Positions 25,056 to 36,469 of a DNA stretch of 64,000 nucleotides are shown here, piece by piece. The DNA is from Diplosphaera chodatii (Eukaryota; Chlorophyta; Trebouxiophyceae; Prasiolales; Stichococcaceae), in the NCBI GenBank assembly GCA_032358165.1, contig JAALGY010000051.1, positions 1,054,001-1,118,000 on the forward strand. The letters run 5' to 3'. Made by a program: the position numbers and the translations under genes. The notes beneath the pieces were generated by a model that saw nothing but the letters and a program-made list of their open reading frames with translations, searched no databases and had not been told where the DNA came from. The stretch's first letter is position 1, and each line of letters opens with the position of its first letter.

Positions 25056-26241
25056 ATGGACAGTCAGCAGGAGCAGCAGGGCGCGGACCCACAGCGCAAG
25101 GCTTGGAGAGAGGCACGGCGTCATATCAGCCGTGCGCTGCTGTTGCCAGATGTCGCATGAAATGTTTGATCGATAGCGGCAGCCCTTCAGCATGCTACCC
25201 CGCCTGTGTATTGCATGAATTGCTAGGATGCTGGTGCCCTCCGCGGTTGCTGTCATGAGAGTCAGCGTGTGCCAAGCGTGTGCCAAGCGTGTTCAGCTTT
25301 GGATGCATTGCATGCGCAGGGTATGAGGAGAAGCAGCGGGAGTTGGAGTTCGACCTGCGGCGTGAGGAGGATCGTTTGAAGACCATGCAGGACGAACAGG
25401 CCGGACTCAAGTCTGGTAGGGCGTATAGCCGACACTGCTGTATGTGGAAAGTGGCACACATCGATGGTTGAAAATGCTGCTGGCATCATGTGCGCAGCAG
25501 GAAGAGCGAGGCAGCACCCGCCCTCCTCATATGCAACTCTGATTACAGCTTGGTGCTGACGGTGTGCAGGCTTGGAGGCAATGGAACGCAAGAAGCAGAT
25601 GCACGAGAAGACGTGCGGCGAGCTCAACGGAGTGCTGGTAGTGAGTTCTGCTGTGGTGCTAGAGATGAGTGGCCAACATGGTTGAAGGCCTGAGGCTCAT
25701 GTCGGTACCCTGCACCCCACAGCACCATGTAGATGTAGCTGTTGCTGTTGGTGTATTGTAGAAGAGGTCACCTGAGCTTGAAGGTGTGGTTGATTGGCAT
25801 GCAACATACAGGAACTGCACAAGGAGTCGAGCCGCTTGTCAGAGGATGCGTCTCGCTCTGCGCAACAGCTGGCGCTGGTGCAGGGCGAGCTTGCCATGAT
25901 GTCAATACAGCTGCGTGAGGAAAGGTGCGGCTGACGTGGCATGGTGTTGTTCGACTGTACTCCTGTCATTTGAATGATGGTCTATGCCCCAGCACACACA
26001 TGTCTGCCTTGACTACAAGCCTGTAAACTCAGCTATCATGCCACTGCTTCATTGCTGCGAATGAATGTGAGCGCACGGGCCGGAACACATTGTGATCTGC
26101 GCTGGTGTGGCTGTCCACAGAGATCAGATGAACCAGCATCTGGTGGAGCAGCGACAAGTGACACGGCAGTACCGAGACTTCGACAACCAGCAGCAGAGCT
26201 GCAGCCCTACAGGAGGCAGTGCTGAGCGGCAGTGCATTTGA
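25056..26241 (+). CDS. Small coiled-coil protein of 153 residues, family unknown
   Basis: Five exons close exactly in frame: 25056-25119, 25320-25415, 25570-25637, 25812-25924 and 26121-26241, with the stop at 26239-26241. The protein begins MDSQQEQQGADPQRKAWREA and is an almost continuous helix: YEEKQRELEFDLRREEDRLK, GLEAMERKKQMHEKTCGELN, ELHKESSRLSEDASRSAQQL, MNQHLVEQRQVTRQYRDFDN. A short Ser/Gly tail ends it. No catalytic or binding motif is recognised, so no function is assigned. Its size and composition fit a subunit of a coiled-coil complex, but this is only a structural impression. The donor of exon 1 (GTCATA) is weak; a later donor would break the phase. It converges on the RNase T2 gene. 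Confidence 0.7.
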
Positions 26242-27182
26242 GGACCCCAGTTACGGGGCCAAGACAATCCACATGGGAATTGTCTGCGTCAGACACGAAT
26301 TACCGGTCGGCGGATTGCAGTCGGCAAAAATTCAGTCTGTAGGCTACAAAATTCAACGGTCATTACATGTTTCTGGTGGTTTGTAAGGTTACGAGGCTCA
26401 TCAACGTCTTGGCTAGCTGAGGCAATGGCATGTGTCGGTCCGAAACAATGACATGGCTGATGTTGTGGCAACTGGATCCAGCAACACAGAAATGAAGAGA
26501 CACAATCGAAACTGATGATCTGATCAACCTTGTGATCAGATGCAACATCGAAAGGCTGAGGGCTGTGGCAAGCCGCATGCAGGGCGATGCCACGACGGCA
26601 TGCAATGGCTTGTAACGAAACGAATGGGCTGTTCGATGACGATGAACGCTGGCAGACTCCTCGGAACTGGTTGACTGGCAGGAAGTGTGCTGCGACGAAT
26701 TCAACAAGAAACTACGTACGAATGCTCTGCATCGCGCAGTGTGCATCTAGGAGGAGGGGATCAGGATGGTCTGGCTGCAGTCAGCGTTCTGGCACCTGCA
26801 CGCAGTGGAACCATGCTGTCGGACATGCCAGCTGTGCTTCTAACAGGGATGCAAGCACCCAGTGCAGGTTAAAAGCGCGTGGCACATCATACTCCATGCC
26901 TGACGATAGCACATCACCAGCAAGCATGAATACACTGAACATACAAGTATCATGCAGTTCTACAGAATCAGTCGAAAGGCAGAAGCGCACGAGGAGCCGG
27001 TGCAGACGGTGTTGCAGTTGACCAGTGCCAGGTTGTTATCGTAGCACTGCCAGATCTGTATGTGCAAAACGGACATGGCGCTCATAAGCCAAGCGCCTGT
27101 GGGTGTGCAGGGATTGGCATGAGACGCAGAGCCTTGCAGCTCTCAAGCAGACAGCCGTGTTGTCAACTCTCCATGAACAGCA
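26242..27182. other. Intergenic, no gene recognised
   Basis: This is about 940 bp between convergent genes. Open frames on both strands (longest about 144 codons) lack exon-like splice flanks or recognisable motifs. A small imperfect palindrome, TGATCAACCTTGTGATCA, lies near 26519-26536. Confidence 0.5.
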
Positions 27183-29284
27183 TCAGATCAGAATGACGTG
27201 CAGGTGGGGCACGACTCGCACCTCGGTCAGGTACCCAGACACGCAGTGGATGAGCGCGTCCTTGCCGAAGTAGGATGTGATGGCGCTGTCTGAAGAGGCA
27301 AGATCAGCAAAATTAGTAAATAGCAAGCAGGGTCACACCTGGCAGCAAGTGCACCAGAGTGCAATGCCTGCGCAGCCCCAGCTGCACCACATTCATGCGC
27401 AAAGTGGGGATGGCAAGGGGCCTGTCTGTATGCAATGTTGACTTACTGATCTTTGCTCCTGCATACACAACAGCAGCTGATCAGTATGGTCCGCAGCAGC
27501 ATCAACGAACATGCCCGACACATGGCCGGTGACTGCGCATACCATGTGCAACTGTGGTGCAGTCGGCCGTATGCATGCCGGACAATCGCCTGCCATGCCT
27601 GAACGAAGCTGTTGTCAGCGCAGTAGCTCACCGGTGTACTTGACGGAGTTGGACGGGTTGATGCCTGCGGCCTTCAGCGCCGTGAGCAGGTTGTGGTTGG
27701 CATCAATTGACAGGACACTGCTGAAGTAGTCGTACTGCGATGCCAACAACCTCATGTTGAGACGCGTGGCGGGAGGCATGACATCACAGATGCACCTGTG
27801 GATGATGCGACCAACGGCATACAGTGGGGCAAGCTGGGGGCAAGCACGAGGGCTTTGATGCACAGCATGCAACAAACCTCGTCAGCAAACACGCCAGCGG
27901 ACACAGCGCAGGTGCCGTGCTTCGCATACTCGTGCGACCAGAAGGTGTCTGCAAAGTGGCAAGCGGAGATTCAGAGGTTACCAGCATGCCGTGCTGCAAT
28001 ACACTGTTTGCCCAGGACAGCACCTAGCAAGGTGTACCGTGGGCGCAGTGCATGGATGCCAAACCCACCGTCGGGGCCCGAGAAAGACGGCCACTGGGTG
28101 TGCAGGCGGGTGGTCAGGATGCTGATGGCGCTGGAGGAGTATGTTGTGCCGCCGCAGCTGGACGGGTATCCGCCGGTTGCATAGTCTGCGCAGCACAACA
28201 CGCCCGTCATCTAAGAAATGCACAGCAGGTATGGGCTCCGTAGGTAAATCGAAGTAGCAACATGAGCAACACATGCAGACCGCCGTGTGGCCGACAGGGC
28301 GCCAGGGCATGACAGCCGGGGCGCACTTGGCCAGAGACCGTGGATGGTGAAGCGCCTAGACAACAGATGGGAGGACAACGTGATAGGCGAGTTCGGTATC
28401 AATCAACATGGGCGACAGTGCAGCGGCAACAGCTAGCCCTGCATGATGGCAGTTAGTTAGTTGCCATGCCAGATATACATGAGGCAGTGACTCACGTCGT
28501 AGGTGGGGCAACGGAGCAGCTGGTCGTCTTGCAGTAGCCCGCACCCCACTGACGCACTGCGAGTACGAAAGGATTGTATTCACGCAGGTGCAGTCATGAC
28601 AGGCCACGGTCCGTGCACAACAGTCAGCTCGTACACAAATGGTAGTAGCCTCGGCCACACCCGACCGCAACAGAGCGCTTTTGATGTCCAAGGTCACACG
28701 CAGTTGTGCAGCATTAGCTCCCGCGACGTCGTGGACAACGTGGCACGACGAATGTCCAAGACCAAGCTCGACTGCCTACTGTCGTGACGGATCAGCTGGG
28801 ATTTTGAAAGTCTGGCAGGCCCTGACACACATCTTCGGTAGGTGCCGCGGTTATCAATCGTCAGCAACATTACCATGGGATCAGGCGTGGGGGTGCGCGC
28901 TGTTGGCCAAACAAGGCTGGCGGCGGCCGTCGAGTGTGGTGCGATCAGGACCGATGGGTGCGATCAACGGGTGCAGCGGCAGCACACCCGCCAGGGCACT
29001 GGCCGGATGCTTTAGAACATCAATCGCAGATGCAAGGGATGCTCGCGCTGCCGCGCCTTGAGGCTCAATCGCGGCAGGCGTAGCTGGCGCAATCGCTAAA
29101 TGGATGGGTCATGCAAGATTCATGCACCGAAGCAGCCGCATCGGTCTGCACGGCTTTGACGTCGATCCGCTTGCAGTGTTAAACGACAAGGCTCACCAAG
29201 GTAGTTAAAGTTGGCGGCTTGTACGGTGTGCGCGAGCACAGCGAAAAGCGCCAACGACAGCGCTGCAACCCTGAAGCCGGCCAT
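27183..29284 (-). CDS. Secreted ribonuclease T2 family (S-like RNase)
   Basis: An RNase T2 endoribonuclease cleaves single-stranded RNA via 2',3'-cyclic phosphates in the secretory pathway, vacuole or outside the cell. The first exon is a signal peptide (MAGFRVAALSLALFAVLAHT) followed by VQAANFNYL; the ATG at 29284 was preferred to an in-frame GTG because it starts the hydrophobic core directly. After a long intron (about 640 nt) comes VRQWGAGYCKTTSC. Catalytic site CAS1 is RFTIHGLWPS (about 28355-28326). Site CAS2 is FWSHEYAKHGTCAVSAGVFA, assembled after an in-frame intron. The typical C-terminal half follows: YDYFSSVLSIDANHNLLTAL, then GAKINSAITSYFGKDALIHC and SGYLTEVRV. The stop is at 27183-27185. 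Both catalytic His residues are present, so the enzyme is probably active. It has about eight exons and about 220 residues. The exon just after CAS1 is the least certain. Confidence 0.9.
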
Positions 29285-29662
29285 CGTCACGAGGTTTCTC
29301 GTTGCGATCGGACCACGGCTGACAGTCAGGGACGCTGCCAACGGAGCCGTGCAAAGGAGTTGTGCTTGTCAAAGACGGCGTCGGCGGCCGGGAACAGGCC
29401 GGCAAAGATGCCCGAATGTTCATTTCACCACCTTCCGGACTGGCTGCCGATTCCCGATCAAATGAGGGAATGCCAGCCGGACAACTGTACCGCAACAACC
29501 CTGATGCCCGAAGCCGCGGTTAACGACGTGGTGCATTCGGGCCGAACATGCAGAGCTCACCCGTGAGAGATGGACGCTGCTGCCTGGCAGCCAGCGGCAT
29601 GCTCCATCATGGATCGTCGCCGTGCGCGGTCGCAGCCATGTGTGCCCGCGGGCGCACTGCCG
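29285..29662. other. Intergenic between RNase T2 and the formiminotransferase-like gene
   Basis: About 380 bp separates two genes in head-to-tail orientation on the minus strand. It should contain the RNase T2 promoter. No gene is seen. Confidence 0.5.
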
Positions 29663-31260
29663 TCACGGTCCTTGAGGCTCCTGCTGCAGTAGCTGCTCTC
29701 GCGTCGCGCCCAGTATGTAGGGTGGCTGACCCATTGCGAGGCCAGCAGCCGCCGCCAGCCTCTCCACCTCAGCAATCACAGCGTCGGGCGGGGAGGTGGT
29801 GTCGTCCAGCAGGTTGCATGCCACCTCGGTCCCTATTGTCATTGGGGCACATGCAGCCAGTTGAGCGCCTTGTATTGGATGTGCACGGCGCAAGGCTGCT
29901 TGCACCCTGCACCATCAACGACACAACGACACAACTGCACTTGGGGTCTTGAGTATGGTCCCATCAGGCAGGGCACCACATTCCGGTAGTGGTGAACTGA
30001 GCCACACCTTCGGTGTGGGGCAGGGCCATGGCCTCCACAGCAGGCAGCCCGCCGCCGCGTGCGCTGACGCCGCGTGCGATGCGGCGTGCCGCCTGCAGGT
30101 CGGCTGTCGCCAGCGGCACGTTGAGGTTGGTGACCCAGGGGCTGGCCCCGATGGCGGCCACCCCGTGCCGCATGTCGATGCTACTGGGTCCCATGTCTGG
30201 CTGGCACACGGCAGGAAGCCCCTCCCCCGCTGCCCATCGACCTGAATGAGTGTGACCGACCTGACCAGGTGTGATTGAGCAACAGGGTGCTATGCTGTCA
30301 ATCCTGTGCTGCAGTGATGATAGTGACGTGCAATGGCACGTGCCTGCCTGCGCCCCCTGGAAGTACCCAAGCGAGCGCCGGATGTCTGCGAGGGTGCGCC
30401 GGTGCGGGTGCGCTGCACCATACAGGAAGACCGGCAACGTGTCCTGCAGCTCGCGGCCTGCACGGGGATGCAATTCACGTGCTCAGCCAGGCTGAAGAAT
30501 CGGCTAACCTACATGTAGGTGCAGCTGCTGGACTCGATAGCTGCACCACTGTTGGGATGCGCAGCATGCCAGGTTGAGATTCATCCGTGGCAGGGCCACA
30601 CCTATCCTGCATGCTACGTTTGCAGCCTCCGATAGTGTGGCGTGAGGCCCGACTGGCTGGCAGCTGATGTGATCCACGATGCCAAGGCGTGGATGCGTCG
30701 CATCGTGCTGCCTGAGATCGAGGTCGCGAAGCGCAGCGCGGGACAGCGCCACCACAGCACTGGCAAGCTGCGCAACAGGATGTGGGTTCAGTACCACTGT
30801 GTATGTCTCAGAACATATGATAGTGCTTGACGAAGCGCTGGCAGGGTTTGCACACCTCCTCATGCGATGAGGACACCAGGAGGAAGTTGGTCCTGTTGTA
30901 GGGCACGTCCACAAACACGTCTGCCAGTCGAGTGCATGGCACCAACTGTGCCGTCTCCTGTACAAGTGAGTACTGGTTGTGTGGCACTTACCCATCAAAT
31001 CAACAACGGAGCAAACTAAATCAGCATCTGCAGCTGGTGGTGCAAGGCGTGATAGGTGCTGCGGCATACCTTGAGGCGGTCGATCAGGTGCGACCGTCTG
31101 CCCTCAGATATGTACACCTTACATGCTGCACAATGAAGTCTGGCCGTTCAGTCGCGCCTTGATTTACAGTCGCTGCAAAGCCACTGTTGCTCATCAGCTG
31201 GCAGATCACGCGCATTGGCTGCCAGCAGGGTGCCTGCTCACCTTGAAGCCTTCCTGCCAT
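29663..31260 (-). CDS. Formiminotransferase-domain protein (FTCD N-terminal type, no cyclodeaminase)
   Basis: This folate-dependent formiminotransferase fold is kept as a stand-alone protein, as in plant homologues; its physiological substrate in plants and algae is uncertain. Exon 1 (31260-31242) encodes MAGRLQ and joins exon 2 (31125-31070) to give ACKVYISEGRRSHLIDRLK. Exon 3 (30957-30856) gives DVFVDVPYNRTNFLLVSS. Later exons give HPRLGIVDHISCQPVGPHAT, VFLYGAAHPHRRTLADIRRS, VAAIGASPWVTNLNVPLATA, ARGVSARGGGLPAVEAMALP and, in the last exon (29832-29663), TEVACNLLDDTTSPPDAVIA. The phases close if one intron uses a GC donor (CAG then GCACGT near 30347); the canonical GT a few bases on gives the wrong phase. 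The cyclodeaminase domain is absent. It is divergent from the small plus-strand gene. Confidence 0.88.
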
Positions 31261-31760
31261 CTCGGCGCGCTGCTCTACTAGTATGTGCTTTGATCTACGA
31301 TGTCGGTAGAAATGCAGAATGCCAGGACGGGAGCAATTGAGCTTGAAATTGTGCAGCGCTGCTACGCTGGACCGCATGGCCTGCACAGTCATGCCTTGCT
31401 GGCATGCTGCCTCGGCTCATCGGATCCAACACTAGCTTTTGTTGCACTTGCTACGTTGCACGAATTTTCTCTGGCTCTCAATTGCTCCTGCATCCAGCGG
31501 ACACAGGGGCTGAAACCTTGTGCGACACGTGCAGCGTCATTCCAGGTGCAGGCCAGGTACATTCACTGGCTCGCACGTCCAACACGGCCAAACAAGGTGC
31601 CGCTTGGCACAGCAAAACGTTGCGACAGTCTGTGATGTCAATTTGCGTCATCGAGGCCGTGTGCAAGGCTGCATCTGCTAAGATGAGTGACTACAGCGAT
31701 GTGTGCAGATGCACAAATGTTGACTATTTTAATCTTTACACGCATTTCTTGCATGTGCAG

Positions 31761-32478
31761 GTCCGTGCAAATAGCAGTTCCACTGAGCTCAACCGGCCTG
31801 CAGCTGCTGCGCGTCATGGCAGATGGCGAGGCGCTGCTGGCTGATAAGGTGGGACGCTCAAACCTAGCAGGCGCCTGAAGGCTGGTGACCTGCTGGACAG
31901 TGGTTTGACCCTGCATACACTCACGTATGGCACAGCAGCCTGCAGTGAAACCGCACGGACCAGCTCGATGTCTGTATGTAGGATCCACCGGTGCCACTGA
32001 CCCTGCCGGAGGCGCACGTCACGGCAGCACGGGTGCAGGCGCGCGCCATCAACAACCTCACACTCGTGCTGGCACTGGGTGGCCTGGTGAGGTCCTGGCA
32101 CACTCAACCCAATGTGTACAGGCAGACCAACAGCGTCGCGTGTACTCAACCTTCGCGCATCCCCGTCCATTCCTACGCTGCATGGGCGTCCTGATGGCTC
32201 TGATGCCCTGGAGCACGTTCTCACCCTCTCCACACGGAGCAGGTGGTGCTGCTGGCTATACTGTACGAGTCGCACGCGTGGCGGCAGACCGTCTGGCACG
32301 TCGTGGACCAGGCTCTAATCGTCGAGAGCAAGGTGCGCACTGCGGAAATGCTGTGCCACCCGTAAGAGTCAGGCCAAGCGCGTTGCAACACAGGCCAATC
32401 AGTATTGTTCATGTGCAGGCCTGGCGTGACGTCATGAAGGACTTTGTCGACCACTTTCCGAGATGGCCCCTGGGCTGA
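31761..32478 (+). CDS. Short conserved-looking helical protein, unrecognised (5' end unresolved)
   Basis: Four exons join in phase 0 after the first: 31761-31848, 31982-32086, 32243-32332 and 32419-32478. They read SVQIAVPLSSTGLQLLRVMA, VPLTLPEAHVTAARVQARAI, VVLLAILYESHAWRQTVWHV and AWRDVMKDFVDHFPRWPLG, then stop. The predicted product is helical, Trp-rich near its end and about 110 residues over these exons. The first exon needs an upstream partner in the right phase. Candidate open frames from ATGs at 31300 and near 31637 exist, but none joins cleanly; translation from the internal ATG at 31817 is also possible. No family is recognised and no function is inferred. Confidence 0.55.
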
Positions 32479-33305
32479 CACTGTATGTTGAAATTGAGAG
32501 GGGGTCATGGGATGAGCGGACAGCGTCAGTGGCAAATCCTGTACATCACCCGAATGAGCCAGTCCTTCTGGCCTTGTATACATGTGCAATGTGTAGGCCT
32601 ACATATTGCTTGGGATGGTTGCTCGAGAAAGTCGGCGCCTCGCACTTTCCTTACTTGCCCGACATGTGGATTTGCTGCGTGTTCCGCAGCTGCTTGTAAA
32701 TGTTGTTTTGGTAGTTAGCATGGTCAACCAATCACCCCACAACGTACTTTCGACAAAGTGTTGACTTGCTACAGTTGAATTCACATGAGGCACATACAAA
32801 GGTTTCAACACACATGGTCGAAGCTGAGCCTGATCAAGCAATGAACGAGGATTAGCACTGCTATCCTGCCGTCCCTCAACACCAAGTCAGCTTCTCAAGT
32901 CTACTCCGCATGCCGCTCATTACTGGGCAACAATTGCAACCAGCCTCATGCGCAAGACAATACAAACAGCCACATCTCCCGTGCACTACCTTGATCGACT
33001 TCCCTGTCACTACCTCATGTTGGTACACTGACGGTGGCATGTATGCCGGCCGCTGGTGCGGCGATGCTTTCAGTGGAAAGCTGACAGCTGAGGCTTCTGA
33101 GGAGACATCTAAATGCGACAACTGATGTTAACATACCGAAGATACAAGCCTTGCTGGCAGAAGCCTGGGCGCCGCTGCCTTCTTTGCAAGGGTATAGCAG
33201 TATTGAGTGTAGGGCATTGCCAGCCGCGGCGCCGCTGCATTGTGAGGTTGCCACAGGTGCAGCAGCCAGCATCCCGATAGTCGGTGCTTACCGCTTTCGC
33301 CTGGA
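32479..33305. other. Convergent intergenic region, no gene recognised
   Basis: About 830 bp with only short open frames on both strands. The open frame at 33151-33429 (+) lies largely antisense to the last exon of the PLAT gene and is discounted. Confidence 0.5.
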
Positions 33306-36048
33306 TCACCGCCGGTCGGGCTGCATGCGGCTGTCGCTGAGCGGTGGCGGCGAGCTGCCCAACGAGGGCATTGCAGTGACGGTCAGCACAGCCACCTTCC
33401 ACATGAGGAATCCTGCTGCACCTGCGTGAATAAGCGCACCCAGCAAGTGTCAGCTCAGCATCCAAGACTGCCACCTTGGCCCAAGTTGGGAACTGCATGG
33501 AGCACAGAGCTGCCAGCCTTCCCTGACTGCAGGAGGGCAGCACCTGTGAAGAACTTGGCGGTGGTGGCTGCGGAGTGGGCGGGATCGGCGTCGGGCGTCA
33601 TCTGCAGGTCCAGTGCGTGGATGGTGAGCAGCGTGGCGACCACGACGAAGGTGAAGCGTGCATACCCGCTGCCCATTGCCTGCATGAAGCGGCTGTCACC
33701 ACCCTGCAGCACGAGCAGCACAGCTTGAGCCAGATAGCAGCAAAGGCGGCGTGCATTTGTGCAAAGCAATCGATGCACTGGGGCGATACATGAAGGCATG
33801 GCAGCATGCAAAGCTGGAGTTGTACATGTGCGTTTGCGTTTACACACACTGCATCACTCCACACCAATATATCCATGTGAAATGCCACACCAAAGGGACG
33901 AGGCAAGCAGCAAAACCCCACCGACGAGTAGCCGCTGCCGCCGGGGATCGCATCCACTGAGCGTTGCATCAGTAGCTGGTACAGCAGCCCTGCTGTACCG
34001 CCAACGGCGAAAGGCGCTGCCGTCTCCCAGCCACCTGACCATCAGATGACACTGAAAATGGTTCACATGCTGAGCGGAAAGCGCCAAAGAGTGCTGCACG
34101 CAACATGATACACACTTGGATCAGTCGACACAAGTCGCTGAGGCCCGTGCGCACCCGTCACAGCAAAGGTGGCGGTGCCAATGGCAACGAGTGCGGCTGT
34201 GGCAACCGTCAGGCGGCTCTTCAGCGCGCCATAGTCCAGCATGCCCATGGCATGTAGCGCCGATGCTTGCTCCTGTTGATACACAGTGCTCTGGTCTCCA
34301 TGCTGTCCACCAGCTGCCTGGCCCATGGACTTGGCAACGAGAGAGCCGCACCTCGGTTGGGGGATCACCCAGAGGAAGCTGCCCGCATGATGTAGATGTG
34401 TGCTGGATGACATGACTGCAGTGTTGTGACGTGCACCTTGGTGAGGATGACGCTGGAGCTGCCGGACCCGTACACCACGGAGTTCTCCGGCACGGGCGTC
34501 AGGTACCCGGCCGGCTGCTTGTCGCCACCCAGCTGCTCGCGGCACACGAACCTGCAGCCACATACAGGTAGCTGAGAGCAGGTATCTGCACCCGAACCTT
34601 TCAGTACTGTTCTAAGTCCCACTCCTTGCCCTCTGCACCACGACCCTGCACGTCACTGTCCCAAGCCCAGTCCGACTGCAGAAGCCCTGCTTCTTATCCA
34701 GGCACCTGTCAGTGTGGCGGGTGCGGGAGGATGAGACGTGCGCCTCCTCCAGCAGCCAGGAACCCATCTGCGGCCCGACCAAGAGTCCCGCCAGCGGACC
34801 CAGCTCTGGCCCCAGGAAGCACACCTGCTTGCGAAGATTGGCACGAACGTCTGCATCCTCCTTGCTCCTTGCATTCCTGTTTCCGCTGCCAACCAGATGC
34901 CATGCCGGATGTTGATGGCCAGAGAGCCATGCAGCGATGCAGCCGCAGGTCACCTCGTCCACAGAGTTGGGCTGGAAGCGCGGCTTGGGGGGCGGGTGGC
35001 ACTGCGTGGCCGATGCTGCAGATCGCAGCGCCGAGGGGCAGTTGGCGCCTGCCTCCTTGTCGGCCACCTGAGCCAGGTGACACATGGCATTGGCACAGGC
35101 TCACTGCGGCTGTGACATGTTAGGGGAATACTTCCTTTCACCCTCAAGCCCGCAAGTCTGCAGTCCATGATGCAAGTGATGGCTGTGGCAAACAGGGCTG
35201 TGCACCTCGCAGATGGTGCGCAGATTTGCTTCGGCGTCCTCGGCGTCATACAGCGGGCCCACACGGTGCAGGAAGGACGCGCCATCCCGGCCAATGAGGC
35301 ACAGGAACACACCCGCCGTGGGGTCCTCGATGCCCGCGCCACGGCCGCGTCCCGTGGTGAAGCGCACCGTGTACACCGTCTGCTGGCGCATTGGCTCCTG
35401 CGACTTGTCACAGCGCAGTCGATTGCAGTTGAACAGCGATGCATGGGCCATAGGGGCATCAACAGCCAGCACTGGCAGGGCTTGGATCCCTCTGGCTGGC
35501 GACAGCAGCAACACTTGCGTTCCTAGGTTCTGAAGCGACGCTGACAGTGCAGGGTGGCCTGCAGCCAAGCAAATGTGCTGCACCCACTACTTCTGTGATG
35601 ACCCACGCGCAGTTGCAAACCAAGCAAGCCAGCTCGAACAGTGGTTATAGGCCGTGGGACTGCACCACAGCATCACATGCGCAACGAACGATAGCGTGAT
35701 ATCACTATCATTAGGAAGTCAGAGTTGGGACAAAGTGCTTCGTCAGATCAATGTGGACGTTGTGCGAGGTCAATCCGCCAGCGGAGCACCAAAGGCACCA
35801 GCACCACCCGAATGAGACGGCAATGGTCTCACCGTTGAGCCTGGGTTGCACGACACCAGCCGCGCTGGCACGAGCTTCTGCCGTCCAAGGTCGAGGAAGC
35901 GTTTTCTACCGCCTTCACTACGCTGCGCCACCGCCAATACGCGGGGGGCCGGCGCCCTTCGGCGTGTGCATCCGCCTGCTGTCAGCTGCTGGGGCTTGGC
36001 TGCCAGCACCACCCCGGGCGCGCGCTGCTTACCGGTGCCGAACATCAT
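33306..36048 (-). CDS. PLAT/LH2-like domain protein with four C-terminal membrane helices, probably plastidic
   Basis: The N-terminal exon (ATG pair at 36048/36045) is basic and rich in Ala, Arg and Ser (APAPRVLAVAQRSEGGRKRF), fitting a transit peptide. The next exons form a PLAT/LH2-like beta-sandwich: TVYTVRFTTGRGRGAGIEDP, then GVFLCLIGRDGASFLHRVGP, RFQPNSVDEVCFLGPELGPL, GPQMGSWLLEEAHVSSSRTR and a tail ending in VVYGSGSSSVILTK. Four hydrophobic segments follow on separate exons: LTVATAALVAIGTATFAV, APFAVGGTAGLLYQLL, YARFTFVVVATLLTIHALDL and GFLMWKVAVLTVTAM. The last exon is 33421-33306 and ends MQPDRR. About eight or nine exons and 400 residues are inferred. PLAT domains bind lipids or protein partners, so a thylakoid or envelope membrane role is plausible but unproven. 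The junction between the transit exon and the PLAT exon is the weakest point. Confidence 0.75.
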
Positions 36049-36469
36049 GCCAGGGTTGGACCCGGCAAACACTCACAATAACAAAGCCGTCAGCTGCACC
36101 GCGAGCAGCACGCTGCACTCAACACTTTCAGCCGAATCGGACACTTGGCGGCATAAGGTGCAATTTGAGCACGTTATTTCGCCAACGCGTTCGAAGTCAA
36201 GTGTAATCATCCCCAGGGGGCGGAACCTTGCCATTTGGGCGGCACTTAGTTGCACTTAGCTTGCCTTCTGCCTTCCTAGGCAGAACAGACGGAGAAATGA
36301 ACTTTGTCCTTCAGAGAACTCGCCAGTCGACTTATGGCTTGCCACTGTATGTGTGTACTGCCTCTGTACTCCACCATGTTTCAATCAGGGTTTTCACAAT
36401 AATGGCAGAGCGATGTTGGGCTAAACAGTTTCTCGTGTCCGAACTGTCTCCGAACTGTCGGAAACGACA
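36049..36469. other. Intergenic between the SDR and PLAT-membrane genes
   Basis: About 420 bp upstream of the PLAT gene on the minus strand. A minus-strand open frame at 36073-36255 could be a 5' leader of that gene but has no clear coding signature. Confidence 0.4.

Noticed and set aside
26510..26545. Small palindrome around TGATCA near 26520
   Set aside because: It is too short and isolated to support a transposon end or regulatory element.
33151..33429. Plus-strand frame with DHRRSGCMRLSLSGGGELPN
   Set aside because: It is antisense to the last exon of the PLAT-membrane gene, which has a matching phase and a membrane helix.
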